Assembly (NCBI RefSeq): GCF_965363235.1 | Contig: NC_134849.1 | Span: 50,228,122 to 50,292,121, forward strand | Direction of reading: 5' to 3' | DNA from: Mytilus galloprovincialis | Taxonomy: Eukaryota > Mollusca > Bivalvia > Mytilida > Mytilidae | Length of the DNA stretch: 64,000 nucleotides | Shown: positions 13,291-25,800 of the stretch, in pieces | Position numbering within the stretch: the first letter of the stretch is position 1 | How the letters are laid out: every line of letters starts with the position of its first letter | The notes under the pieces: model-generated | Told to the model about the DNA's origin: nothing | Databases searched by the model: none | The model's input: only the letters and a program-made list of their open reading frames with translations | Program-made: the position numbers and the translations under genes

Positions 13291-13365
13291 TGAGCGTCAC
13301 TGATGAGTCTTATGTACACGAAACGCGCGTCTGGCGTACTAAATTATAACCCTGGTACCTTTGAT
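13291..13365 (-). repeat. Dispersed repeat family B, partial reverse copy
   Basis: GAGCGTCACTGATGAGTC, then ACGAAACGCGCGTCTGGCGT, then CCTGGTACC is the reverse complement of the core at 10690-10760. Confidence 0.7.
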
Positions 13366-14082
13366 AACTATTGCTGAACAGAAAAGTCATTGTTAGGTTA
13401 TGTAAACTACCCTACTTTAAGAGTAGACTAGTCCGACAAATGACACATCTTTCTGTCTGTAGGACCAGGCTACTTCGAAAGGAGGGTAGTATACCTTACC
13501 AACCAAAGATATTACCTTTGCCTACATACTCAATGGAATCGGCTGTAACTAAAAACTCGAATACATTTTAACAGACAGTGGTCATGTTTGTTGATGAATA
13601 TTGTATTTCCTAGATTCACTCTTGATAAATCATTTGGTAACATTTGGTCAAGTAATTTCATAAAAGATCTTTTTGTAATTGCGGACGCCAAGACAATAAA
13701 TGAACCTCACACGACCCCTCGACACAGGTGAGCTTATATATGATCTTATAGCGATTCGGGTTGATAACAAGTTGAAATTAAGCCAGTTTTTTGTGTGTGT
13801 AGATTTGTATTATTTTAAACTGTTCAGGCCACAGAAGGGGTCATAAAAAGATAAAATATTAGTCTAAACATATTTATTTATAGTCGATTGGGAAACAAGT
13901 TTTGCAACTTATATTTATCCCTTTCCACTTGGTGGGTGCGAGTGCTGCCTTGTAGCAGCATTAGCCTACTCTTTTTCGAAATCTTCAAGGGTGTCTTTAA
14001 CGTGCAAGAGATGTGGCTCTCTCTTAACACGGGTCAGCCATTTATCGTCCCCTTCCGACGGACTATCATCGTTTCCTCAAGA
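13366..14082. other. Non-coding; possible old molluscan repeat at 13895-14082
   Basis: The part from 13895 (CCACTTGGTGGGTGCGAGTG, TCTTTAACGTGCAAGAGATG, CCGACGGACTATCATCG) resembles a GC-richer motif I remember seeing scattered in molluscan DNA. The 78-codon frame over it is not convincing as a gene. The rest shows nothing. Confidence 0.3.
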
Positions 14083-15890
14083 CCATACTCGCCAATGGTG
14101 TCAAGGGATAAAATATTGATCTAAGTACTTAATTTACATCTCTGAACCCCCACCCCGGCTTCTTTTCTTTTAGGTGGGTGTCTAAAAATGGTGATTACAG
14201 ACAGCCGAGTACGCATTTTACTTTCCAGGCGTGTTTACGTTGATTGTTCAAGTCCTGAAAACGGATAGATGGAAACAAAAAATGTTTGATATATCTGGCT
14301 TTAGATTCAGTTTTTTTAAATATAAATTAAGGCTACATTTTAATATAACAATACTTAGAATTCACAATATAAAAAAATGCAGAAAAAAAATGGATGAAGT
14401 GAAATATCTTAGTAAGGAGTCATTACTACAGAGATGGTGTGTTTGACACACAAAACTTAAAAGCTTAGTTATATTATCAATATTAAAATAAAAGTGTATT
14501 TTAGTTGGGTATTTTTTCCATTTACTCATTTTCAATTATAATTAAGGCACATTTGATTTTTATTCATAAACATATTTAAATATAGAAAAGTAGGACACAT
14601 TGTTCACTTCCTCCCCCGTAATTCTTTATCAAAAATATTTATTTATCTTGGAATTTTGAAATGAAAAAGCTAAGAAATCTTAGTTTTGTTAGTGTTCTCT
14701 AGGTTATCTCGTCTTCATTCTCTTACATATTCTAGTCAGCCCTTTCATAGAATAGTGAATTTTGTTTTAGTGTTCTATCGAACTTTCGAAAAAAAATACC
14801 TGATATAAACCGTTCAGACAAAAAAATTATGTTGAAAAAATCTTACAGATACAGCAAGTGATTCTTAATAGCTATAAGATACATTTTTCTTTTTAAAATA
14901 CAACTTTTAAATCTTACGGGAAACTATTCCAAGCTTAAAACTTTCACTGTAACCTCGGTTTAACTTATCCCCCCCCCCCCCAAAAAAAAACAAAAAAAAA
15001 CAAACAAACAAACCTGCAATACTAATGTCATTCTTATAGTCAGCACTCAAATTCACAAACAAATTTGTTTTAAGCTGCTAAAGACATATGATTCAAACGC
15101 TCAGAAAGTCCTTTGTTCTATATTTTTGCTCTCCATTTTTTTGCAAAACCTGTTACATTTTTATTTTATGGGTTATTGTTGAAGGTCGTACGATGACGAC
15201 GTATGGTTGTTAACACATACTTCCTTTGGTTTCTTATGGAAATTTGTCCATTGACAACAAACATACCACATCATCTACTTTATCTAAGTATTGTATAAAT
15301 TTATTACAACGTATTTTGGTGATCTTGCAAAACGATCGTAATCCCGAAAATCGTAAACATATTTTCTTATCTTAAAAGGGGACAAGAAGGGTTCCAGTAA
15401 CAGGCCAATAAATAAGATTACAGTTAATGTTAAAAAAAATAAAACAATAGGGGTATTTTTTCTCTCATAATAACCGTAAACAGATTCACAACAATGTCAA
15501 TTTCAAGAAAGCACACAACAGTTAATTAGTCAATAACAGTACAGCATCAATGATCTTGAATATATGCCACTTTTAACTAAAATATAAAGGCACAGAACCA
15601 GGACATAGGAGCACAGAACCAGGACCGTTTTTCTTATCACCAGCACAGCGTCAGGACAATTCCGTTTAACGAACTTGCACGACTTTTGCAATATAATATT
15701 GTTGTAATATACTTTGCATGGTACTTATGACGCATCAGAGAAAAATTAAGCAACAAAACAGTCGTTTTATTGCCGTTCTGATACAATGTAAACAAACCCA
15801 CCAGCACAGAATCAGGACCCACCAGCACCTGACAGGACCAAATCACCAGCACAGAACGTTCTCTCGCAGGACAACCATACCTACCGTGAA
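14083..15890 (-). repeat. Long dispersed duplication, inverted copy of 62374-64000
   Basis: Read on the minus strand from 15890 this matches the plus strand from 62374: the TCACGG edge, repeated TGCTGGTGGGTCCTG modules, GTTACTGGAACCCTTCTTGTCC near 15385, a C/A homopolymer near 14970, and ATCAATATTTTATC near 14115. The match runs to the window end, so the unit is at least 1.6 kb. It sits about 750 bp past the 3' end of P450 gene 1. It contains a decayed copy of another dispersed repeat at 15175-15280. No open frame above 71 codons. Confidence 0.75.
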
Positions 15891-16639
15891 AATGTTGATA
15901 CGTCGATGCTGATCTGTAAAGTTATATGGACGTAACTAAATTGAACATGTAAACTCGTATATACTAGGCTGTTAAACAACATAAGAAAATAGTACACTCA
16001 CACCATTCTTTACATGTAAACTCGTATATACTAATAATAAGATAGTACGGTCACACCATTCTTTACATGTAAATTGTATCCATAAAAGTATCATTACCGT
16101 AGTACCATAAACATAACCATGCGTATTTTGGATTAAAAGCATAAGCGATGACTTTACAAAATATCCTGGATACCAGGCGTGTAAATTTATACATCAGAAA
16201 AACGTTTCGTCTAATGAAGATTGACTAGTGACGTTCGAAACAACACCAACGATTGTGAAAATGTTATTTATAGAGACATTTAGAATATATCTATGATTTC
16301 TAACTTATCTATTACTGTAGTAACAAAATATAAATCTAATTTCAATTTGCATAATTTTCACTATTTTATATACTTCATAAGGAATTACATTTTTCCTGTA
16401 TAAACTACTGTCTTAAGTCTTAAAATTGACTAGCTAAAATGCTTTTGTTGCTAGATAACAATAACATTATGATAAAACAAGATCTACATGAAGCAGCAGA
16501 CCATCATAACGTTGTGTATATTTTAGTTGTTGGTTAAATACATTCATGAAGATGGAACGCCATGCAATCAGAAAGTACTGACTCATGTTAATAGACCAAT
16601 CTTAACTCATGAAATGAAGAATGTTCTAGATTCTTGGTG
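15891..16639. other. 3' flank of P450 gene 1
   Basis: Presumably includes the 3' UTR of gene 1, transcribed leftward. A short direct repeat (CATGTAAACTCGTATATACTA, near 15947 and 16014) and a partial family B repeat (16165-16235) are present. I could not pick a convincing polyadenylation signal. Confidence 0.4.
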
Positions 16640-16821
16640 TTAGATAGGTTTAAAACACATCTCAAATGGGTATGGTTGACGAGTAACACCTGTCTGCTCT
16701 CCGTCTGTAGACACACAGTCATCTTTGTTAACTGTGGTGAAATTGAACCGTTGAAGGAATGAAGTGAAAAACAAAAACACTTCGTTTGAAGCTAACTGTT
16801 GACCAATGCACGTCCTAGGAC
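16640..16821 (-). CDS. P450 gene 1, coding exon 8 (haem Cys, stop)
   Basis: 182 bp, begins in the split Gly of FSMG, then PRTCIGQQLAS with the haem-ligand Cys, and ends PYPFEMCFKPI followed by TAA. Confidence 0.94.
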
Positions 16822-19800
16822 CTATGTGAAGAAAAGTGAATTATTAGTTCAAACAATAAACATTACATTACATTTTTTTCAAGTAAGGTGATCTAATGTT
16901 GTCTCACTCTAAACTGAAATAACTGTTAACATCTTAAAAAAAAGATTATAACTAATAAATAACAATTGTAAAGGTGCATTTTTAAAATTTAATCGATCCT
17001 TTCCAAGGAAAAATGTTGTATTTTAATACACTATTCACTGACCTGACCAAGAATTTTTTTTCTAATTTATGCTTTTTTAAGGCAAACTACATTTTTATGC
17101 GATGAAAAAGTATGTGCCAAAGATGAAAAATCTGCCTATACAAAAATGAAATCAAAAACAAGGAAAATGATGTGTTATGTACAGTGAAATCTTGATATGT
17201 TGCAATCAAGTAGTAAGCTGTGTCATTCGAGATATTTGTTCATCAAGAACGAAACATTAATGCAACACAAAATGAAACAATTACTTTTACAGGACAACAT
17301 TTCTAGGAATTATGTGGTAGTCAGATAGAACTTGAAAAAATCAAACACATACAATTCAAATCACGTTAATTTATATAGACCATTTATTCGAATTAATGTT
17401 ATTGCACAATTAAAACATTAACGCAACTAGCTTTTTTAGACAAAATGAGGAAAATACGGAAGAATATAACAATAGATCAGAAAAATTGTACTACAAAACC
17501 TTTCTTAATGGTTAGCACTTTCTTAAACTAACAAAAGCTTACCCATGGAAAACGGACAAAAAGCTTCGTGTTTAATCAGCTCTCCCTTTTCTCCTAGAAA
17601 CCTCTCAGGTAGAAACTTTTCTGGTTCTTGCCATTGGGTAGGATCATAAAGAACAGACATCAAATGACACAATATTACAGTTTGTTTTGGTACGAGTTTA
17701 CCATCGATGTACGTGTCTTCTAGTGTTGCATGAGGTGTCGCAGCTGGAGCTGAAAGAAGATAAAAAAATACCTGTATACTTGTACTAGCAACGGAAATAC
17801 CTGTATACTTGTAGCAATGGAATTACAAATACCTGTATACTTGTAGCAATGGAAATACAAATACATGTAGCAATGGAAATACGTGTATACTTGTAGCAAT
17901 AGATATACCTGTGTACGTGTAGCAATAGATGGCACTACGAAGCAGGTGATAGTTTTGATATACCGAAGCAAATGTAGTCTTTGAAATAACGAAGCAGAAG
18001 TTGGATTTGAAATAACGAACCAAATGAAGTCTTTGCTATAAGGAAGAGACATAGTCTTTGTAATAAAGTAGCAGACGTTGTATTTGACATAACGGAGCAG
18101 ATATAGGCTCTGGCATTACAGATCGAATGTAGGCTTTGACATATCGAAGCAAAAGTAGGCTTTGACATATCGAGATAGAAGTAGGATTTGACATATCGAG
18201 GCAGAAGTAGGATTTGACATATCGAGGCAGAGTAGGATTTGACATATCGAGGCAGAAGCAGGCTTTGAATATCGAGGCAGAAGTAGGCTTTGAAATATCG
18301 AGGCAGAAGTAGGAGTTGACATATCGAGGCAAAAGTAAGCTTTGACATATCGAGCAGAAGTAGTCTCTGACATAACGAGGCTTTGACTTTCTGAAAACAT
18401 GGATTTAGATGCATAGCTTCTGGTCTTATATTTATCATCTTAATTTGTTTTGCTTTCTTATAATCGTTAGAACAGATATGGAAATTGATTTAAAAAAGAT
18501 ATTTCTGATTCTTTTTTTTTATAACTTTTCGTAGGTAACTATACAATATTTTCTACATATGGATGAAGAATTTTATATTTTGTGCGCCCTATAAGACAGT
18601 ACCAATTGTGCAACGTCTTTTAAGTTTACGGGTCACCATCTCGAATTGGTTGGACGATATGATATGTCTGTGTCTCAAATCACTAGCGTCGTGTTTTTGA
18701 AGTCTACGATATTTCGATATCGGAATAGTTGTCTTATCTGAACCGCCTCGGTTTTCTCGTGGTAAAATGCTTACCTCCAGTGCGGGAGATCATGGGTAAG
18801 AATCCATTAGACTTTAACATTGGTATTTTCTCAATCTTATTAAAATATCGATCAATATTAACTCCGTTTTAGATACGCATATAAGTATAACGAAATTAGG
18901 GATAAGTACAGGAAACACTTACATTATCGTCGCACAACAGTTATACAAACTAACCTTCTCTACGCATAACAGGTAACACTTACACTATTGGTGCGATCCC
19001 CCTAGATTATAGGATTGTAACCGTGATTGCCTAATCGTAATCGTTCCAATAGAAACAAGATATATCAACAATCATATGTTTAAACCAATCAACCCTGGCA
19101 TTAAATACTATCTATAAAGTGTAATACATTCACGTAAAGACCTACCTACAGCTGCAAGTCTTTGTACTTCATGTATTGTAGCCATAACGTATGGAAGTGA
19201 GACTTTGTCCTTAGATGATGGAAATCTACCATCCCCAATAACCTATGATGATAACAAAGGCTATTAGTATATATTTTCGTAAACTGGTTTTATTATTATT
19301 AGCTAACATTTGTTTTAGAGCTATATCTTTTCCATTTCTATTTGAATTTTTAAATTGAAATTCTTTTATACGTTTACTAAATATTGAGAGCTAAGTATCA
19401 AAGTGCACTGCATAATCGCGTATTGCTTAAATATCTGCATCCATTCCCTCATAATCAAATAATTCCACGTCAAATCTGATACAGTTACAAGTCTACTAAT
19501 AGATAAAAGAAGAGTTAAAAGTCTTAAGATATATAAATAGTAAATACAATCATAAAAAGTATTAATGAAAAACAAATTTAAAGAGAAAGCAACAACCTCC
19601 AGGCTACCATAGTAATCCTTTCATCAAGCCTACTGGAATAATAACACTCACTTTCATCACTTCGTCTCTACATTTTTTCTGCACCTCGGGATATTTAAGC
19701 ATATACAACATGCACCAGGCAAGGGTGACAGCTGTGGTATCCGTTCCTGCTTGGTAGATATCTACTATCGCTTGAAAAAGAAAGTCCTCTGAAAAAATAT

Positions 19801-22800
19801 GTATAAAATTATGTATAATTTCTTCATCATTTGCTGTACGTGTAATTTTATACGGGTCGTTTTAGTCACATTTCGCAATCCCTCTCCTATCTTCATTATT
19901 ACTTTGCAATATCGTCAATGTCAACGATGTAGGAAAGAGTATGAAACGATATCTACAATGTGTACAATATCGTGTCGACATTGTCTACTTTGCGATATCG
20001 TCAATGTCAACGATGTAGACAAGAGTATGAACCATATCGACTATTAACTACTTTGTGTTGTCGACAATATCGGTACAGCTTCGTACATTGGACAGGAAGA
20101 GTGTGCATGATTTAAAATTTACAAATGCACATATTATATTTAATGGAATTTGCTCAGTTTTAATGCAAGTTAAGATTAAGAACCTGATATTTTCGAATCT
20201 GGTTTTCCCTCCTGTTCCAGATAAAGGTCAATAAAGTTCCGAATATTATTTGGGTCAAATGAATCTCGCTCCTTCTCCACTCTGGAACGCATATACGTTC
20301 TGACAGCTGCCAGATGTCCAGCAACCTGGGTGTTCTGTTAAGAAAAAAATAAAACAAAATTATTAGTAGTTGCGTTTTGACGTTCCTGTTTGACTGGAAA
20401 ACAAGGGTTTGTATTTCCTTGAAATAAACGTTTAGCGTCAAGCTGTAAATTTTCAGTGTGATCCGTTAGTGCTTTTCAAAAATAAATTCATTCTCATCAA
20501 GAATAAAAAGAATATTATCTGATGAACAACTACCTAGATATATGAAAGTTTGCCATTGTTGTACATATTGATTGAACATTGGATTTATTAATCGCGTAAT
20601 TAAACTTTTGTACTTATTATATAACCTAGGTGTCAGCACTGAGGTTGCGAGTTCGAACCCCGCACGTGGCAATTTCATTCGATTCATATCATAATTGGAT
20701 GGTTCATTCTGCCTCCATAAAAAACAGGTCGGTCAAAAATAGCCCATAGTGCTGAAAGTGACGTTAAAACACCAAATATAAAAACATGTATTTCATTTTT
20801 CCCTTTAAGGAAGTACATACCGTATTCCATGGTTTCAGTTTATCAATAATTGGGAAGAAATTCTCAGGAGCACCAATGGTAGCAGATTTGAATATGAAAT
20901 AAATGTGGTATAACATCTCCTTAAAGTCTTTATCATCATAATCGAACCTGTTATAGACAATAATAAATAAAAAAACTAAATTCGAATTATCAATAGAATT
21001 CTTTCCTTATCAAATATTTTTTTTTATCAAAGTTTATCGCTTTGTATAGTTCGTGAAATATGAATGGACTATCTTCCAGAATAGAAATAAACATGATATA
21101 AGATAAAAAAAAAAAAAAAAAAATATGCTAAAAAGTAAAAACTGACTTTAAAAAATTAAATTAAAAAAGGAACAATAATAATAATTTTGTGTCAATTTGT
21201 TACTTAAAGTAAGGATATATTATAGGTGTTATTTAAATTTAAAATTAACTAATCTCTGATATAATTTAGTACATTTTTTTCTGATTTGTTCATTCTGTTT
21301 TATATGAGATCACTAATATCATCATAAGGATTAGGAGTTTTGCCCAATGATGAAGGTCTCGATCCAACCTGAAGAACAGCAACCAAAGCGCCGACCCTTT
21401 TCTTTTAGGTTTTACAGTGCATGAATTGACTTTGTGAAATGACTTGATACGCAACATCCTATCTTTTTCATTACCTTGATCCAAACACTATATTTGATAT
21501 AATATTGGAAGTAGCCATAGGAAATACTTTTAGTACGTCGACAGGCTTCTGGGGATATTTGGAAAACTCGTCAACTAGGTATTGAACTTCCTCGTGTATA
21601 CGTTCATCTATTGTCTTTTTACCTACTCCAAAATCTTTGAGTGCAACTACTGTAAATTTTCGTCCATCCGACCATGTTTTACCATCACTGAAGAAAATAC
21701 CTGTTTAAAAGAAACTCTATAAGGGACGACATCAAAAGATCGATGTAGGATAAAAAACTTAAATCGAATAGTTTGGGGGTGGGGTGGTCAACATTGCTGC
21801 AAGTTTTTTTAATCTAAAATCGATTTTACATATATCCATATAGGTTAATCAATTTTTCCCAAATTAAGTTAAGAAGGGGGTAGGGGGTCAGCGAAAAAAC
21901 TATGTGAATTAAGTTTTTTATCCTACATTGAACTTTTGATGTCGTCCCTAAATCTGCTGTTGTCTTCTCTATGGTCGGGTTGTTGCCTCTTTGACACATT
22001 CCCCATTTCCATTCTCAATTTATTTCATTCGGAGGTATTCACAATTGTTCCATTATTTCATGTGCTACATTTTGAGTAAATTGAGGTTCAAATTTCAGAT
22101 ATTTCCTAAAAATACGGATTTGTGGACGTATTTTTCCTTTCGATAGAAATACATAACTTTTTTTGTTTTAAAAGATAAACACGATCTGTTTTTTTTTTTT
22201 TTTTTTGTTAAATTATTTGTAATTTATGTGTGATATAAATATTGCATAAATTTGTACATTTTATTTTTACAGATAACTCAAATTAATCAAATGATCATGA
22301 ATGTCGGGAAAACCCGTCATTTTTTGCTGTATATTAATCAAATTTTAAAAGAATTGCACTATTTACGTTTTCATGAAAATTGGTACACATAATCTTCTTA
22401 CGTAATCAATTCAATTTGAAATGTTTTTTTTTTAAAAAGAGGGTTTCATGAACTCGTTTTTAAGTTAAATAAGTTTGAATGATAAAAATCCACTGAAAAG
22501 TGCATCTTTTCCCGATAAGTCACCGAAAATAACGATTTACGTTCGCAACGTCATTACCTCCCCTGTAACTATCGTTTGCCCTTAACAATAAACTCATCAT
22601 AGATACCACATGGTTGAATTTTGTATTTGTGCCAGACGCGCGTATCGTCTTTAAAAAATATCACCAGTCAGTTGGAAAGCAGGTCACGGTTTGACCTAGT
22701 CCAAATATTATGACGTGTTGAAAGGCTATTATAATTTTTTTCTTTGACGCCTAATTACTTCGTCGAAGTAAGGCGTCAAAGAAAAAAAATATAATAGCCT

Positions 22801-25800
22801 TTCAAGTAAGGCGTCAAAGAAAAAAAATATAATAGCCTTTCAAGACGTCATAATTATTTAGACTAGGTTTGACCCCAAGTTTATCAGCAACAATGAAGTC
22901 ACGTGACCGTGAAAATTCAGTAAAAAACGGACGAGACAAACCTCATTTTTACTCACTAAATACTATTGTCGTAATAAAAACTTATTGATCTAATTAATCT
23001 TGAGTATCCATAGTTTATTCTCGTCAAAGCTCACACATCAAATCAAAGTCTTTTATTCTTTATTCTTTATGCAAACTTGGAGTTTGGGTGAAAATTGTCA
23101 AGTCTCCTGATCGAAAAATCTAAATATTTACGAGGAAACTAAAAATGATGGGCTGAATTTAAATTTAATAAAGCATCTCATTAAGGCGAAGTGTACGTAA
23201 TTGCACGCCTCTAGCGGAATACGGGATTAAAATCGTTCGTCGTTAGTTACGCAAGTTATCTCCCTTACTCCAAGAAAGGACACACGAAAGAGAAACTACT
23301 TTCTGCGGTCTATAATGAATCCAACAAGCACGCCTGTGCTGTCTTAAACCTCATAGAAATTATCTAAATAATTAATTAGAAATCACAGCATTCTGTACGT
23401 TGTTCTGTGTGCAGCCTGACTTAAAAACACTGTTTTGTTTTTTGTTTTAGACGCGTAGGAGAAGGCATTTCGTGTTTATGATATCAACAGAAAGAAAAAA
23501 CGCCTCACAACAAAATTATGAACAAATAAACAAATAAACATGTAACAAATTTTCTTCTATTGATATCAAATTAATTAAAATGAAACCTGAATTGACCCAA
23601 CAATATCGTTTTAAAAAGCCGTAGTCTTGAACGAAAAACACAGTACTCAACGTAAAGTTTTATAATAGGTTACAAATAATTAATGAAAGACGTGTGAATT
23701 TAATTGTTTAATCAAAAAGACGTTGAAATGTTCGTATTTTGTGCAATTGAAAATTTAAGGACATGACTTATATTCATATAAGAAATCAGACGATACCAAG
23801 AGAATAATTTAATCTCTAGTGCAACACTTACAAGTCGGAAGAACAAAGACGGAAAACAAACAAAAAATAAAAAAATTATGCCCCAAAAATTACTCATTTA
23901 CTTAAAAATTCTAACATTTATCTTAAAATAAGTAAAAATTATGTCATTCAACTCCCAGTTTTCAACTTTTTCTACATGTGCAGAAAATAAACAGGTGTCT
24001 TCTATTCCGTCCGCAATTTATGGGAAAACTAAATCTAAATTTAGAACCATATTGAAATTGAAAGTACACATGTAAGATAAAATATAACATGTCATTTCTT
24101 CTTTCATAAATTCCAATTTCGAAGAGATATATAGCGAAATCTGTTTTCTTTTATTTTGCCTGTGTGCATCATTCAAAATTAGAGAATGTAATTTTGAAGT
24201 ATCAAGTCTCAAAGATTAAGAATGAATAGAATATAGAATTGCGAGGGGGGGAGGGGGTAGGACCTTTATCAGAACTCCGGGATCCGGGAATTCTTTTTCC
24301 GAATTTCGGGTAGTCGGGATTTGACTTTTTTTTAATTTGGGACCTCGCCGGATTTCGTGTTTTTAAGCCCGGGATTTCACGATCTGGATCCCTCCTCCCC
24401 TCCTCCCTCTATTATGGTTAAAGAAAATAGGTCAGGGAAGTTTTGTGATACTTGTAACTGCAATTTAATATTCAGTGGAATGAGCGGTGAAATATGTTCA
24501 GACTATTACATTTCGATGTTTTTTTAAATTTAACCAAAGTTTACTGCAAGGGGTGTTTAACGACCTCGATGATTATCCATGAGGATCTCGCACTCGGTCA
24601 GCTCTAGGTTTTCACCTAGTTCATTATCATACAAGAATTTAGAAGCCTGTGGTTACTAGTCTTATAATATGAGATTTTGGAGTTCATATAATTAACATTC
24701 AACATTTTTTATCGAATATTTCAAGGCTTTTTGACTATCAATGTTGACCCCCCCCCCTTTTCCAATTGATTGGATAAAACGAATGGATTACCGCCCCTAT
24801 TTCAAACTGAAGTCCTATAAACTGACTGGTATTCGAATTTGTTAAAAGAAATAATTGGTATCTCTATTAATTCAATACCGTAATGCCAAAAATTTGTTTC
24901 CGCGAATTCCGAACAGCTAGAAATAGAAGCCCTTTCCATGTCCGATTTTCTCTCACACGAGAAATGTAACATTCGTACATCAGCTGAAAAATACGACTGA
25001 ATTATTCGGGTTACAATTTGTGTAAATCCCGAATGCACATAAAAGTAAAGGTCCAGCCCGACTTTCGGAAATGGACTGTTGTAGATTTCAGATTGATTTC
25101 CAGAAATAAAAATCATACAAAAATGTTTCACGCAAATATTCGTCTTCAGACGTGTAAAGTTATACAACGGTTACTAGCGGTCTGGATTGTGATAAAAAGA
25201 AGCGCATGCGATGCATAAAATATATAATGTCGTGGCTCAGGGATGTGTTGAATTATAGAGATGCTTATGCGGCACAAAGATAAGATTAATTTACCCAAAT
25301 GTACTAAGAATTACCACACAACTTAAATTTACTTAAATATTGATTTGTTATCCTGTGCCAGACAGATGGCTGATATTCTGAGAAGAGACGTTGATGAAAT
25401 GAAGTTTTATGAGAACAAAGATTTTGAAAACACGTCGCAGTGTTTAGATTTTAACAAAAAATAAGGCACCGAAGTCGAAAATAGTTCTAGTTTATAATGA
25501 AGAAATTGTCAACCGTTTTCTAGCTTGGCGATCTCCGCACGCACCCGAATATAATAGACAAATACAATACAATAGTACACAAAACGTGACATAAAGAACT
25601 TAAGACCGAGCAACACGAACTCCAACAAAACGGTATATATTTCATACAAGTATTATGGACTATATGAAGCGTCGTAACTGTTGCGGCGACGTCAATAACG
25701 TTGTCGTTGTTTTTTGTTCTTTTTACACTCAAGATTCAACTTTAACAGGGTATAGCTTGAAAAGTAGCACGGTTGCTAAGGACTTTCTTTGCACCAATCG

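Noticed and set aside
13888-14124. 78-codon host gene
   Set aside because: It lies on what looks like an old dispersed repeat and has no domain.
17720-18438. Overlapping minus-strand frames up to 167 codons
   Set aside because: Products of the 26-bp minisatellites beside gene 1 exon 7; three frames are open at once and no domain is present.
20635-20690. Stand-alone tRNA gene
   Set aside because: Only the T-arm part resembles a tRNA; the tail matches another SINE in the window.
24802-25167. 121-codon minus-strand frame inside the 2.9-kb TIR element as a transposase
   Set aside because: No DDE or zinc-finger pattern, and too short; probably chance.
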